A DNA stretch of 64,000 nt from Anaerolineales bacterium (GCA_016789305.1 JAEURJ010000023.1:1-64000); one strand, 5' to 3'. Numbered from the stretch's first letter, positions 48,516 to 57,419 are shown. Notes: generated by a model from the letters alone, not told the origin. Numbers and translations are program-made.

Positions 48516-49814
48516 CTAGGTAGAAATTCGTTCTGACTCAATGATTGTAACTTTAGTTAAATCAACAAACGACTGTAAGGAGAATCCTTCGTATAGGAGG
48601 CGATTCCAAATGCCTTCGCGAACTTCAATTGGGTATGGTTTAGAATCAACCATAATTTTTCTTTCCTTTCCTGACTGGTCAAAATGAAGTGAAATGCCAT
48701 TATTACGGCAATAATCTTCTACGCATCTAAAGTTAATGAAGGACATTACAGCCACGCGTCCAAAGAGAATATCAATCATGTCTCTAGGGGAAAACCGCAT
48801 CGCTGTAATCGGCAATGAGACATGGTATTCTTCAAACCTTGGAATTATTCCTTGGAATGTGAATAGCGAATCAAATATGTGTGGATGATATTTACTTGCA
48901 CTCCGAAGCGCACTTTCTTCTGCGTGGGTACGGGTATCAAATGCGAGGTACATGAGACCATGTTCAGGCTCTATGAAACCATACTTACGGCGAGAGCGAG
49001 CAGCGCGAATAACCGTAGAAAGGGCCTCATAATGATGTTTTTCTACCACATTGGCCTTGAATACTTTTCCGCCTTTAAGGTTTCTGTCTAATAATTCTAA
49101 ATCACCAGTTTGCAGATGCTCGCTAATCAACTGCAAGCGGCTGGCTTGCCTTGACTCCCGTGCACCTATTGGTTTCTCCGACATATCTCTACTTTGTTTT
49201 GCAGACTGTCGTATTTTTAATTCAATAAGTTGATAAAGAACATCATTTTTAAATAGCGAGAAATCCGCGGTTCGAAGACAATTCGTCAAATCATGCATCA
49301 CGGGCAGCCATTCTCGTCCTAGTTTTCGCATGGCTTTGAAAACCATAATCTCTTTTTCAATGCCATCTTTTGTTGACAAAAACACCACTGGTTCCTTCGA
49401 GCCAATGGCACGGATTGCCTGTCGATCAAATCCATATGCACGCCAGGCTATGCCATCAGCGACGTAGCGATAAAGCCAGCGACCATATCTCAGGACTTTC
49501 ACAGCTTGATCGTAGGAAGCAGCTTCTTCTTGTATTTCATTTATTTTCTGCTTGATACTATCCGTTAAAGGCTCTCCTGATTGGACTGAGGTTTTGGCAA
49601 GCTCACTGGCCTTTTTACGCAAAGAGGATGCTTGGTCACGGCTAGATCTAAGGCTATCTTCAAGTGCAAGGAGATCTTCCAGAATCTGGACTTGTGCAGA
49701 GAAGAGCGCGTATCGAGAATATTGGAAGATTGCCATCTTCCAAATAATTCTACTTATCCTCTTGCGAAGTTCTTTTCCGAGTGGGTGTGTCTCAAAGTCA
49801 GAGAACTCAGGCAA
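48516..49814 (-). CDS. unknown protein with possible PD-(D/E)XK nuclease core
   Basis: 432 residues, no signal or membrane helices. N-terminal third is helical and coiled-coil-prone (about 45-105). In the middle, HDLTNCLRTADFSLFKND followed by YQLIELKIRQS fits the D...E-x-K pattern of the PD-(D/E)XK nuclease superfamily, and RQASRLQLISEHLQTGD after it resembles the helix common in such proteins. The C-terminal part (FSPRDMIDILFGRVAVMSF) is unrecognised. It follows the 231-residue gene by 30 bases as a two-gene unit next to a repeat cluster, so a defence or mobile-element function is plausible; nuclease activity is inferred only from the motif. Confidence 0.6.
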   Translation of the reverse strand: MPEFSDFETHPLGKELRKRISRIIWKMAIFQYSRYALFSAQVQILEDLLALEDSLRSSRDQASSLRKKASELAKTSVQSGEPLTDSIKQKINEIQEEAASYDQAVKVLRYGRWLYRYVADGIAWRAYGFDRQAIRAIGSKEPVVFLSTKDGIEKEIMVFKAMRKLGREWLPVMHDLTNCLRTADFSLFKNDVLYQLIELKIRQSAKQSRDMSEKPIGARESRQASRLQLISEHLQTGDLELLDRNLKGGKVFKANVVEKHHYEALSTVIRAARSRRKYGFIEPEHGLMYLAFDTRTHAEESALRSASKYHPHIFDSLFTFQGIIPRFEEYHVSLPITAMRFSPRDMIDILFGRVAVMSFINFRCVEDYCRNNGISLHFDQSGKERKIMVDSKPYPIEVREGIWNRLLYEGFSLQSFVDLTKVTIIESERIST

Positions 49815-49844
49815 TTTTTTACCTCAATTTGAAATCAACGACGA

Positions 49845-50540
49845 CTACTCTTTTGGCCATGCAAATCCAAACTTGCCAACATAATATTTATGAAAAAGGT
49901 AATCTAGATCAGACTGCCAATCGGCGATGGCGTCTGAAAAGTCGCCATTTTTATTGCGTTTTTTGTTTCGTGTGTTTGCAGCAATAGTTTCAGCCAGCTT
50001 ATGTAGTCGAGCAACTGTCTTTGGCGTACCCCACTCATTCATATATTCAGGCGATATAACCTTAGGCAAGTCGTTGTGAAAGACACAATCTAGAATCTGT
50101 CGTCTAATTTGTTTTGAGACACCTAGCGTACGTCCAACTCGATATCCGACATAACTCAAGAGACCATCTGTGTTGAGGAATACATCACTGGAGAGACTAT
50201 AGGTTGATGCAGGCGCGTTGGTCGAAGGCCATTCAAAGAATCCTTCTTGATTACGTTGGCGAAGATATGTATCACGTTTCATTTGCTCATTCTTGTGGCG
50301 TTGTAATTCCCGGTCTTGAGCTTGCTCCAATAGTCTTCCTACTTCTAAATTTGCATAAAACGCGAATTCATTCTTTCGTTCTGACAACTCCACCATAATT
50401 TCACTCAACGCATTGACTGAGCATGATGGTGAATGCGCAATTTGGAGAAGCTGCTTCGTCCGCGTCATACGATATGGACGGTACATACTATTGTCAATTT
50501 CCTGGAACATAGATCCTAACTTTCTGTGCCTTGCACACAT
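49845..50540 (-). CDS. unknown protein, partner of the nuclease-like gene
   Basis: 231 residues, soluble, rich in charged residues (YANLEVGRLLEQAQDRELQRHKNEQMKRD in the middle is helical). C-terminal region has SDAIADWQSDLDYLFHKYYVGKFGFAWPKE, an acidic-aromatic ending that is conserved-looking but not assignable from memory. Start uncertain: ATG 50540 lacks a ribosome-binding site; ATG 50510 has AGGA close by. First gene of the pair with 48516-49814. More AT-rich than its surroundings. Confidence 0.6.
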   Translation of the reverse strand: MCARHRKLGSMFQEIDNSMYRPYRMTRTKQLLQIAHSPSCSVNALSEIMVELSERKNEFAFYANLEVGRLLEQAQDRELQRHKNEQMKRDTYLRQRNQEGFFEWPSTNAPASTYSLSSDVFLNTDGLLSYVGYRVGRTLGVSKQIRRQILDCVFHNDLPKVISPEYMNEWGTPKTVARLHKLAETIAANTRNKKRNKNGDFSDAIADWQSDLDYLFHKYYVGKFGFAWPKE

Positions 50541-50643
50541 GGAAAAGAGACTTTATTTATGGTTTCATTATCTTTGTTGCCAAGTCTTGATTTCAAGGGT
50601 TGGGCAATCATCCTACAGTAGTACTATTGTTAAATGCTAAATA

Positions 50644-50675
50644 AAAATCTAAGCCTGATGAAGGGCTTAGATTTT
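50644..50675 (-). terminator. rho-independent terminator after the P-loop kinase gene
   Basis: A 12-bp stem (50644-50655 with 50664-50675) and 8-base loop; the minus-strand product ends in a U-run. It lies 81 bases past the kinase stop. The rest of the 216-base gap shows no gene. Confidence 0.72.
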
Positions 50676-50756
50676 GCTTGGTATTGGAAAGTTGGTTGAA
50701 AATGGCGGAGATTCCTACCTGTCAACTGCACGCATTCTTAGGCATTATCCCTAAGC

Positions 50757-51251
50757 TCAAACATGGCGCAGGATTGTGTCCACGACACTGGATAGGAGTG
50801 CCGTTGCATCGATGATGATGGCGTTCTTCGGAAGGCTCTCTTTTGTCTCATGTTGGTATCGCGCAAAGGATTCCCCTTCCTCGGCCGTTCCGCCCCACTC
50901 GGTTTTAGGTCGGGCTGCAAGGCGTCGGTTCAGGGTTTCCAGATCGATGTCAAGAACAAAAACTTCATCGAACAGATCGATGAAGCGGTCGGAATTCCTG
51001 GAACCGCCGCAAAAGAATGTCGCCGCATGGTTTTGATCAGCGGCCAAAGCTCTGACCTTCTCAACGTCCCATATCCAAGAACGATGCTCGTCAGCACTGT
51101 CATCTACAGGCTCTCCAGTTTCCAGATTACCAAAATAGGCCAACTCCCTGTCGCCGTGGATGACGTGATAGCCGCGATTTTGCAGTTCGTCGCATACCGT
51201 GGTTTTACCGGCGCAGGAAACACCGTCGATCAAGTAGTTCTTCAGGCCCAT
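50757..51251 (-). CDS. P-loop nucleoside/nucleotide kinase-like protein
   Basis: 164 residues with Walker A GVSCAGKTT (10-18), an early HVIHGDRELAY segment that resembles substrate-binding in small-molecule kinases, and LDIDLETLNRRLAARP as a lid-type Arg region. It fits the AAA_18/adenylate-kinase-like group of small kinases often annotated as shikimate- or nucleoside-kinase-like; substrate unknown. First read of the group of small genes on the minus strand. Confidence 0.72.
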   Translation of the reverse strand: MGLKNYLIDGVSCAGKTTVCDELQNRGYHVIHGDRELAYFGNLETGEPVDDSADEHRSWIWDVEKVRALAADQNHAATFFCGGSRNSDRFIDLFDEVFVLDIDLETLNRRLAARPKTEWGGTAEEGESFARYQHETKESLPKNAIIIDATALLSSVVDTILRHV

Positions 51252-51273
51252 GTTTCGTTCCCAAACGGCATTT

Positions 51274-51636
51274 CTAAAAAACCCCGAGAGAGCGCAACAC
51301 GGTGATCAGAACAGCGATCAGCAGGCCGAGAGCGATAAAAAAAATAGGTCGGCTGTAGCCCATCAACCATGCGGCGAGACCGGTTTTATATCCAAGGGAT
51401 TTCAATTTAGACTGAAGTTCTCCAACCGTTGGCTCAGTCAACGTGCTGCCATCGGGAAAGACAAGTGTAGGTACGCTTTCATTGCCGTGATTGATCGCCC
51501 GAACGCGAGCAGCAGCAGCCTCATCCTGATGAATGTCAATGTATTCAAACTTGACCTTCGATTGTGCCAGCAACCCTTTGACAGGTCCGAGGTTTGGGCA
51601 GGTTGGGTGACCGTAGAGAATAATGGTATCTTGCAT
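51274..51636 (-). CDS. glutaredoxin-like protein with C-terminal membrane helix
   Basis: 120 residues: a glutaredoxin/mycoredoxin fold with site HPTCPNLGPVK (a single Cys where glutaredoxins have CPxC) and the cis-Pro strand VPTLVFPDGSTLTEPT, then one C-terminal helix (PIFFIALGLLIAVLITVLRSL). Monothiol chemistry at the membrane is implied. ATG 51636 has AGGAG upstream; a longer N-terminus is unlikely because it would be low-complexity and overlap the peptidase gene. Confidence 0.75.
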   Translation of the reverse strand: MQDTIILYGHPTCPNLGPVKGLLAQSKVKFEYIDIHQDEAAAARVRAINHGNESVPTLVFPDGSTLTEPTVGELQSKLKSLGYKTGLAAWLMGYSRPIFFIALGLLIAVLITVLRSLGVF

Positions 51637-51712
51637 GTATCTCACTCCTAATAATTCGTACTCATCCATTGTGCAGACTGTATACGAACTGTAATCATCA
51701 AAGTTTCCAGGT

Positions 51713-52381
51713 TCATGAGGATGCAAACTGCTTCCACTCGCCCTCAGAGATGACTTCGACGGTTCCATTGACGACCTTGATGGCTGTCTGCTCGTCGATG
51801 GCATAAGCCGGGATGCGGATGTCGGCCGCCCAACGCTCCGCGTCCGCCGGGGTGTTCGTCGGAAAAAGATTCAGGTGCGGGAAGATCGAGAAATCCACGA
51901 CTCCCAGTGTACGGTCGTCCGGAGCGGATTGCCACTCCACGAAGTACTTTCCGATGCGGGGAGTCATCACCATACTTCCGGCGCTCACGCCCACCCAAAC
52001 TTTATCAGACAACGAAGGCAGCAGATCGGCCAGTCCAGACTCGCGCATCCAATGAGATAGATACGTCGCATCACCGCCATCGACCAGGAGCACATCAGCC
52101 TGACGCACCCATGGGATCCAACGATCCGCGCCGATGGTGGGCAGTGCAGTCAGCTCAAGAACACCGAGCGACGCCCAACCTAAGCCGGACAAGTATCGGA
52201 AATCGGTCCCAGCAGCGATGAAGTGCCGCACCGATGCTGGACCGCACATTGGGTGCCCCCATTGTGCGGTCGGGATGCACAGGGCGTGACACTCGGCGAT
52301 CGGCTTGCCCAGCAGTTCGACCAGTGCATTTTGGATGCTGGTATTTGTGACACCCCCGGAAGTGAGAAGAAGTTTCATCAT
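51713..52381 (-). CDS. peptidase E-like (S51) dipeptidase
   Basis: 222 residues of the S51 family, which cleaves Asp-X dipeptides. DGGDATYLSHWMRESGL and the nucleophile elbow VGVSAGSMVM (catalytic Ser) are clear. ATG 52381 has GCAGGGA upstream; a TTG five codons before is the alternative. Gap of 24 bases to the VOC protein gene upstream. Confidence 0.83.
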   Translation of the reverse strand: MMKLLLTSGGVTNTSIQNALVELLGKPIAECHALCIPTAQWGHPMCGPASVRHFIAAGTDFRYLSGLGWASLGVLELTALPTIGADRWIPWVRQADVLLVDGGDATYLSHWMRESGLADLLPSLSDKVWVGVSAGSMVMTPRIGKYFVEWQSAPDDRTLGVVDFSIFPHLNLFPTNTPADAERWAADIRIPAYAIDEQTAIKVVNGTVEVISEGEWKQFASS

Positions 52382-52405
52382 GTTGTTCCCTGCCAATGAT
52401 ACCCT

Positions 52406-52843
52406 TTAGCCAAGCTCCTCGGCGAGCCCGATGAGCAGTCCCTCGGGTCCGCGGATATAGCACAGCTTATAGGAGTCCTCATATCGCATCAATTCGCCGA
52501 CGAGCTGCGCGCCGCGCTTGAGTAGCCTGGCCAGCACATCGTCAATGTCTTCCACGGCAAACATAACGCGCAGGTAGCCGAGTGCATTTACCGGGGCATT
52601 CCTGTGATCGGCGATGACAGGCGGGGCGATAAATCGCGAGAGCTCGAGCCGGCTGTGACCGTCTGGCGTGACCATCATGGCGATCTCAACTTGCTGGTTT
52701 CCCAAGCCGGTGACGCGCCCGGCCCATTCTCCCTCGACCATGGTCCGCCCTTCGAGTTTCATGCCAAGCTCGATGAAAAAAGAGATGGCGTCATCGAGGC
52801 TTTCCACCACGATGCCAACGTTATCCATTCGTTTGATCGTCAT
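52406..52843 (-). CDS. VOC-family (glyoxalase/bleomycin resistance-like) protein
   Basis: 145 residues with paired beta-alpha-beta-beta-beta modules: VGIVVESLDDAISFFIELGMKLEGR at the start and VMFAVEDIDDVLARLLKRGAQLVGE in the second half, ending with YIRGPEGLLIGLAEEL. Typical of metal-dependent dioxygenases, lyases or antibiotic-binding proteins; the substrate is unknown. ATG 52843 has GAGGAG upstream. Confidence 0.82.
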   Translation of the reverse strand: MTIKRMDNVGIVVESLDDAISFFIELGMKLEGRTMVEGEWAGRVTGLGNQQVEIAMMVTPDGHSRLELSRFIAPPVIADHRNAPVNALGYLRVMFAVEDIDDVLARLLKRGAQLVGELMRYEDSYKLCYIRGPEGLLIGLAEELG

Positions 52844-52944
52844 ATGATTCTCCTCTCGTGATTGATTCCGCCGCAACTCATCCTACCCTAACTAAACATC
52901 ATGACCAGGTCCCCACGGCTTCCCGCCAACAAAAGATATCTACT

Positions 52945-53427
52945 CTAAGCCTTTTCTTTCGGTTTGATCGGTATCCAAATATCTTCTTCAGAATTGGGGT
53001 CCCCATTCTTATATTTTTCCCCCAATATTTCAAAATGCGGCCTGTTGTCTAATAAATAATCCGAGTTTGGCAGCCAGGTTCCGAAAATAAATTGGAATAT
53101 AGTATTGTCGGTGCTTGAGCCTTTATATTGAAAAACCGCATAAAGCCCGCCCTTCAATGTAAAAGTTTCCATTCCATCAGGAATGGCGTCAAAGTCTGAG
53201 ACTTCGACAGCAGCCCATTTTTCAAATTCCTGATCAAGATTGCCAAGGTCCACGGGGCCATCATAAACCTGCATTGAAAACATCTCAGAGTTCAACTTGT
53301 TGCCAATTTCCCTCCGCCTTGGCATAAAACTTCGCCATAGTTCCCCCGTTTTATTATTGGAAAGCGACATAGTCATGCGCTTCCCAATTAATTTTTTCTC
53401 GATCAATGTTTCCATTCTTGGCTGCAT
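52945..53427 (-). CDS. GyrI-like/AraC effector-binding domain protein
   Basis: 160 residues resembling the stand-alone GyrI-like effector-binding fold: METLIEKKLIGKRMTMSLSNN at the N-terminus and GGLYAVFQYKGSSTDNTIFQFIFGTWLPNS in the second half, ending EDIWIPIKP. Such proteins bind small cationic ligands or act on gyrase inhibitors. A second copy lies at 55466, only distantly similar. Confidence 0.78.
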   Translation of the reverse strand: MQPRMETLIEKKLIGKRMTMSLSNNKTGELWRSFMPRRREIGNKLNSEMFSMQVYDGPVDLGNLDQEFEKWAAVEVSDFDAIPDGMETFTLKGGLYAVFQYKGSSTDNTIFQFIFGTWLPNSDYLLDNRPHFEILGEKYKNGDPNSEEDIWIPIKPKEKA

Positions 53428-53476
53428 ATTGGATAAACTCCTAATGGCTGCGATTTATTGGTTGTACAAGGAAGCA

Positions 53477-54100
53477 TTAAGACTTATGACCGGGCCGCCA
53501 CGGCTCATCCGTGTGCGTGAGCCAGACCAGTTCGGGATTCAGCGCGATCACTTTCAGCTGACCTTCGGTCTGCGGCTCATCGAGCTCGCCAAACCAAACC
53601 GCCACGTCCCCGCCGACGATGATCGGACGTCCGCCCGTTTCAATGACCACCATCTGCATCCCGTCCGAGTGACCCGGCGCGGGGACGAGTCGCAGCCCGG
53701 GCAGCAGTTCGAACTCGCCGTCAACGGGCACATATTGCACACCGGGCGCATCGACCCACTCACGAATGGTGTAATCTTCCTTGCCATGCGCGTCGTCAAG
53801 CTCCCTGCGCTGGACGTAAATCTTCTTGCCAGTAAAAAGGTGGTTACCGCCGCAGTGATCAAAGTGCAGGTGTGTGTTGACGACGATGTCAATGCCGGCG
53901 AGGTCAAGTCCCTGCTGGTTCAGCGGAGTGAGGCGCGGATCCATATCGGCTGCCGCCGGGTGCAGTTCCGTCATTCCGGTGTCGACCAGCACACGTCCAT
54001 TGGGATGATCGATGATGTGCACATAGACCGGCATCCGCTCGTCTTCGGCAACAAGCAGGTCGGCAACGCGGACCGGTGTGATGGTGATTTCCTTTTTCAT
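53477..54100 (-). CDS. metallo-beta-lactamase-fold hydrolase
   Basis: 207 residues of the MBL superfamily, nearest in layout to N-acyl-homoserine lactonase-like enzymes. The zinc motif is THLHFDH (His77, His79, Asp81, His82), followed by PAPGHSDGMQM, GGDVAVWFG and a C-terminal HTDEPW His. ATG 54100 has GGAG upstream. Substrate unknown; lactone hydrolysis is only a guess from family resemblance. Confidence 0.82.
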   Translation of the reverse strand: MKKEITITPVRVADLLVAEDERMPVYVHIIDHPNGRVLVDTGMTELHPAAADMDPRLTPLNQQGLDLAGIDIVVNTHLHFDHCGGNHLFTGKKIYVQRRELDDAHGKEDYTIREWVDAPGVQYVPVDGEFELLPGLRLVPAPGHSDGMQMVVIETGGRPIIVGGDVAVWFGELDEPQTEGQLKVIALNPELVWLTHTDEPWRPGHKS

Positions 54101-54123
54101 GTAATTCTCCAATTCAGAAATGC

Positions 54124-54582
54124 CTATTTTTCAGTTTGCCATAAGATTCGGTCTATCGGCCCGTTCCGCGACTCTGACTTTATATACTCGTATGACTTTT
54201 TCACGATCTGCTCAAGGATGGGCAGCTCGATATCACTCAGCCGCTTGATATAGATACAATACCCGGTAATGGTATGTTTCCCTAATTTAGGCAGCAACCC
54301 AGCATAACGCGTTGTGCCGTCCATCAAGTACACGGTGATCTTGCCTTTCCTTGGATAAAAGCCGATCACATGACCGTCGCCTTCGCGTCCGCTGTCGTAT
54401 TTGTAGTGGTAGGTATCGAACCCGATCGTGCCCGCATTCCACATCTTTGGCTTGTGTCCGCTGATACGCTGCATCATTTCAAGAAGCACCTGGCTATCTT
54501 TTATGGTTTGTTCATCACCAAGGGAGGCAATGTAGTCTTTGACTGATGTATCATTTGGTCTGGCCTTCGTTTTATCCGGCAT
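54124..54582 (-). CDS. DUF1801 protein
   Basis: 152 residues of the YdhG/DUF1801 family. Typical features are the N-terminal helical VKDYIASLGDEQ segment, the beta region MWNAGTIGFDTYHYKYDSGREGD with DG/VIGFYPRKGKITVYL, and a C-terminal helix with EQIVKKSYEYIKS. Function of the family is not established. 23 bases downstream of the MBL gene's start side; both could be co-transcribed. Confidence 0.8.
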   Translation of the reverse strand: MPDKTKARPNDTSVKDYIASLGDEQTIKDSQVLLEMMQRISGHKPKMWNAGTIGFDTYHYKYDSGREGDGHVIGFYPRKGKITVYLMDGTTRYAGLLPKLGKHTITGYCIYIKRLSDIELPILEQIVKKSYEYIKSESRNGPIDRILWQTEK

Positions 54583-54658
54583 GGCTTAACATCTCCTGAA
54601 CAATGGTATTGAATCGCGTCTGTTTGATCGCTTCCAATTTAAAATTGAAACAATCTGC

Positions 54659-55009
54659 TCATTTACCCCAGACGGCAAATTCGTTTCCGCTCGGCTCGGC
54701 AAAGTGGAATCTGCGGCCTCCGGGGAACGAATAAATCGGTCTGAGAATGGAACCGCCCGCCTGCTCAACTTTCGCAAGCGTAGCCTCCAATTGATCGCTG
54801 TACACAATGATCAGAGCCGCGCCGTTTGCCGTGGAGGATACGAGGTCAGACTGGAAGAAACCGCCATCCAACCCTTGATTCTCGAACGCTGTGTATTCGG
54901 GTCCATAGTCTGTGAAAGACCAGCCGAAAACGGATTGAAAGAATGTTTTTGTCGCCGTCAGGTCTTTGGCAGGGAATTCAACGTAATTGATCTTTTCATG
55001 CTGATTCAT
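54659..55009 (-). CDS. VOC-family protein, glyoxalase-like
   Basis: 116 residues: INYVEFPAKDLTATKTFFQSVFGWSFTDYG, then IIVYSDQLEATLAKVEQAGG and RRFHFAEPSGNEFAVWG. This is the compact single-domain VOC type (YP_-like lactoylglutathione-lyase relatives). Two such domains dimerise to form the active site. Different in sequence from the VOC protein at 52406. Confidence 0.83.
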   Translation of the reverse strand: MNQHEKINYVEFPAKDLTATKTFFQSVFGWSFTDYGPEYTAFENQGLDGGFFQSDLVSSTANGAALIIVYSDQLEATLAKVEQAGGSILRPIYSFPGGRRFHFAEPSGNEFAVWGK

Positions 55010-55071
55010 AGGATCTCCTTAATGTACATTGGTGCGCTGTAAATTGTGTTTCTGATTCCGCTCACGGCCTC

Positions 55072-55437
55072 TTACGATTCGCGCAGGATCTTCTCCATCT
55101 TTTTGCCTTTCGCCAACTCATCCACCAACTTATCCAGATAGCGAACCTGCTGCGTTAAGGGGTTTTCGATCTCCTCCACACGAACCCCGCAGATCACCCC
55201 GCTAATGAGGCGCGCGTTCGGGTGCAATGAAGCACGCTGGAAGAATGTTTCAAAAGTTACATCTTCCTTTATGAGTTCCTGAAGCTTCTTTTGATCAAAA
55301 TCAGTTAACCACTTTATGACCTGATCCAGTTCCTCCCTGGTTCTGCCTTTCTTTTCCACCTTTTCCACATACAGCGGGTAAACGGAGGCGAACGTCATTT
55401 TTGCGATACGTTGGTTTTGTGCGTCGGAATTTTTCAT
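55072..55437 (-). CDS. DUF2200 protein
   Basis: 121 residues of the DUF2200 family: RIAKMTFASVYPLYVEKVEKKGRT at the start, KWLTDFDQKKLQELI and RVEEIENPLTQQVRYLDKLVDELAKGKKMEKIL at the end. Helical, cytoplasmic, function unknown. Codirectional with neighbours, 28 bases from the GyrI-like gene. Confidence 0.82.
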   Translation of the reverse strand: MKNSDAQNQRIAKMTFASVYPLYVEKVEKKGRTREELDQVIKWLTDFDQKKLQELIKEDVTFETFFQRASLHPNARLISGVICGVRVEEIENPLTQQVRYLDKLVDELAKGKKMEKILRES

Positions 55438-55465
55438 AGTTACCTTTTATTTTAGTGTTAATCCT

Positions 55466-55966
55466 TCAAACAATCTTGATCGACAACTCGACATCCCAAA
55501 GAAGCTTTCTCGACTCGATACGATAGTCAGTCAGGTACGCTTCGTACCGGCATACATATGATTCCGCCAAACCGGCATCGATGGGATCGAACTTGACTCC
55601 GTTATCCTTGGCCCATTTCATGAGCGCCTGATTGCCTCGAAGTCCATTCCCTTTGTAGACCAGCGTGGCGTATCTTCCCTTCGGAAGCGAACCCGGTTTA
55701 ATACGTCCCCCGCCTGGGTGGGCAGTCTTTGTCATCAACCCCACCTCAACATCCATGATATCGGTCATATCACAATGGTAGTAGCGTACAAAGTACGGAC
55801 CTTCCTCAGACAGCGAGTTCTCTTTGCTCCACTTGCGTAATTCCTTCAAGGCCTTTGTGATCACGGCAAACATTCCACCGAATGGCGTTTCAATGCGTAT
55901 CCCGAGATATGATCGTTCCGGTTTATCAATGATCGAGGCAGGCCCGATGATATTTTCCGCCTTCAC
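55466..55966 (-). CDS. GyrI-like/AraC effector-binding domain protein, second copy
   Basis: 166 residues with the GyrI-like pattern: PERSYLGIRIETPFGGMFAVITKALKELRKWSKEN and YFVRYYHCDMTDIMDVEVGLMTKTAH, then GRYATLVYKGNGLRGNQALMKWAKDNG. Probably binds a hydrophobic or cationic ligand. It lies only two bases after the DHFR-like gene's stop and is likely co-translated with it. Confidence 0.8.
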   Translation of the reverse strand: MKAENIIGPASIIDKPERSYLGIRIETPFGGMFAVITKALKELRKWSKENSLSEEGPYFVRYYHCDMTDIMDVEVGLMTKTAHPGGGRIKPGSLPKGRYATLVYKGNGLRGNQALMKWAKDNGVKFDPIDAGLAESYVCRYEAYLTDYRIESRKLLWDVELSIKIV

Positions 55967-55968
55967 AA

Positions 55969-56565
55969 CTATTCTCCTGCGATTGTAACTGCACCCGCAC
56001 GCTCATAATTCATGATGCAGATGCCGCTCGAACCAAGGATACTTTCCGTTAGCTTGAATGCCCGCGGGAGCGTCCCCTCCGCAAACAGTCGCTTTCCAGC
56101 GCCCAACGTGACCGGATAGATCATCAGCCAGAACGCATCGACCAGATCATGCTTGATCAAGGTCTGAAGGAGGTTCCCGCTTCCCCAAACGTTCAGATCC
56201 GGCCCGGGTCCCTGCTTGAGCTTTCCGACTTTTTCCGCTACGTCACCGTTTAAAAAAACAGACGGCTTCCATTCATGAGAAGTGAGGGTGTTCGAGGCAA
56301 CATATTTGGTCGCAGGGTTAACGCCAGGCCATGCATCCCCATGTTGGGGCCAGTGCGCCGCCCAAATGTCAAAGGTTTTGCGCCCCAACAACAAATCAAA
56401 AGGCAGGTTCATCTTCTTTCTCAAGGCTGTTCCAATAATATCGTCGTCATAGCCTCCAGCCCAGCCGCCATATGGGAAGCCGTTACTGGGATCTTCCTGC
56501 GGCCCACCGGGAGCTTGTATGACACCGTCCATGGAGATATGTTCTAGCACAATTACTTTTCTCAT
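55969..56565 (-). CDS. dihydrofolate reductase/RibD C-terminal-like protein
   Basis: 198 residues of the RibD_C/DHFR-like family. It has VLEHISMDGVIQAPGGP at the start (Rossmann-like NADPH site), PFDLLLGRKTFDIWAAHWPQ and DLNVWGSGNLLQTLIKHDLVDAFWLMIYPVTLGAGKRLF. These orphan proteins are common next to VOC and GyrI-like genes; the reductase substrate is unknown. Confidence 0.83.
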   Translation of the reverse strand: MRKVIVLEHISMDGVIQAPGGPQEDPSNGFPYGGWAGGYDDDIIGTALRKKMNLPFDLLLGRKTFDIWAAHWPQHGDAWPGVNPATKYVASNTLTSHEWKPSVFLNGDVAEKVGKLKQGPGPDLNVWGSGNLLQTLIKHDLVDAFWLMIYPVTLGAGKRLFAEGTLPRAFKLTESILGSSGICIMNYERAGAVTIAGE

Positions 56566-56633
56566 GATTATTCTCCTTTAACGCATATTAGAACATGTTT
56601 TCTAATTTGTCAAGATAAAAAAACCACCCTACA

Positions 56634-57419
56634 CTATTTAAACTGCTCCACGATCAACTTCAACGCCGCCGCACCTGCCAGGATCAATACCGCGTTATCG
56701 AACAAACTCTCCGAGATGCGCGGCAGGAGCCACTTCCCCACGAAGGCACCGATCAGGATCACCGGCAGCATCCATAAGTCAAAAAGAAGCGTCGTCTCAT
56801 TGACCATCGGTTGCGATGGCAGGATCCACGTGAGGAACGCATACAGCGGCAGCTTGCTGAGGTTGAATATAAAGAAATACCACGCGGAGGTCCCCATGAA
56901 TTCGTTTTTGGATAATCGCATCATCCCGCTCAAATAGATCGACATGATCGGCCCGGCTGAATTGGATACCATCGTGGCAAAGCCTGCCAACACACCCGTC
57001 GATACCAGCCCAGCGCTGGAGGAAGGCACCAGCCGATCTCCCCAAACTCGGCGGGCCACGCTGACCAGCATCATCCCCAGCACGATCACACCGATGATCA
57101 CATTCAGCCAGTCCACGCGGCTGCCGTGTATTCCGGTGTACCATAACAATCCCACACCAATGAGGATGCCGCCGGTCATCCAGGGAAACAAACTGCGTAA
57201 ATTATCCCAACGCGCATGTTGCCGATACCCCAACACGGCAAAGACATCTCCAAAGATCAGCAGCGGCAGTGTGGCACCAACGGACAACCGTCCGCCAAAC
57301 ACGAACGCCATCAAGGGAACGACGAGGATGCCGATGCCGGGAAGACCTGTCTTGGTAATCCCAACCATCAGCGCAGCAAGGGTGCCGATTAGCCATTGTT
57401 CAAGGGTCAAATTCATCAT
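56634..57419 (-). CDS. TSUP-family (TauE/SafE) sulfite/organosulfur permease
   Basis: 261 residues with seven to eight membrane helices. The N-terminal TLAALMVGITKTGLPGIGILVVPLMAFVFGGRLSVGATLPLLIFGDVFAV and later AGFATMVSNSAGPIMSIYLSG are typical of TSUP (DUF81) exporters for sulfite, sulfoacetate or related anions. It begins the small-gene run and is divergent from galT. Confidence 0.87.
   Translation of the reverse strand: MMNLTLEQWLIGTLAALMVGITKTGLPGIGILVVPLMAFVFGGRLSVGATLPLLIFGDVFAVLGYRQHARWDNLRSLFPWMTGGILIGVGLLWYTGIHGSRVDWLNVIIGVIVLGMMLVSVARRVWGDRLVPSSSAGLVSTGVLAGFATMVSNSAGPIMSIYLSGMMRLSKNEFMGTSAWYFFIFNLSKLPLYAFLTWILPSQPMVNETTLLFDLWMLPVILIGAFVGKWLLPRISESLFDNAVLILAGAAALKLIVEQFK

Noticed and set aside
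50757..57419. Integron-like gene cassette array
   Set aside because: Genes are small and codirectional, but gaps are mostly 20-100 bases with no attC-like paired core sites and no integrase in the window; several genes overlap or nearly touch.
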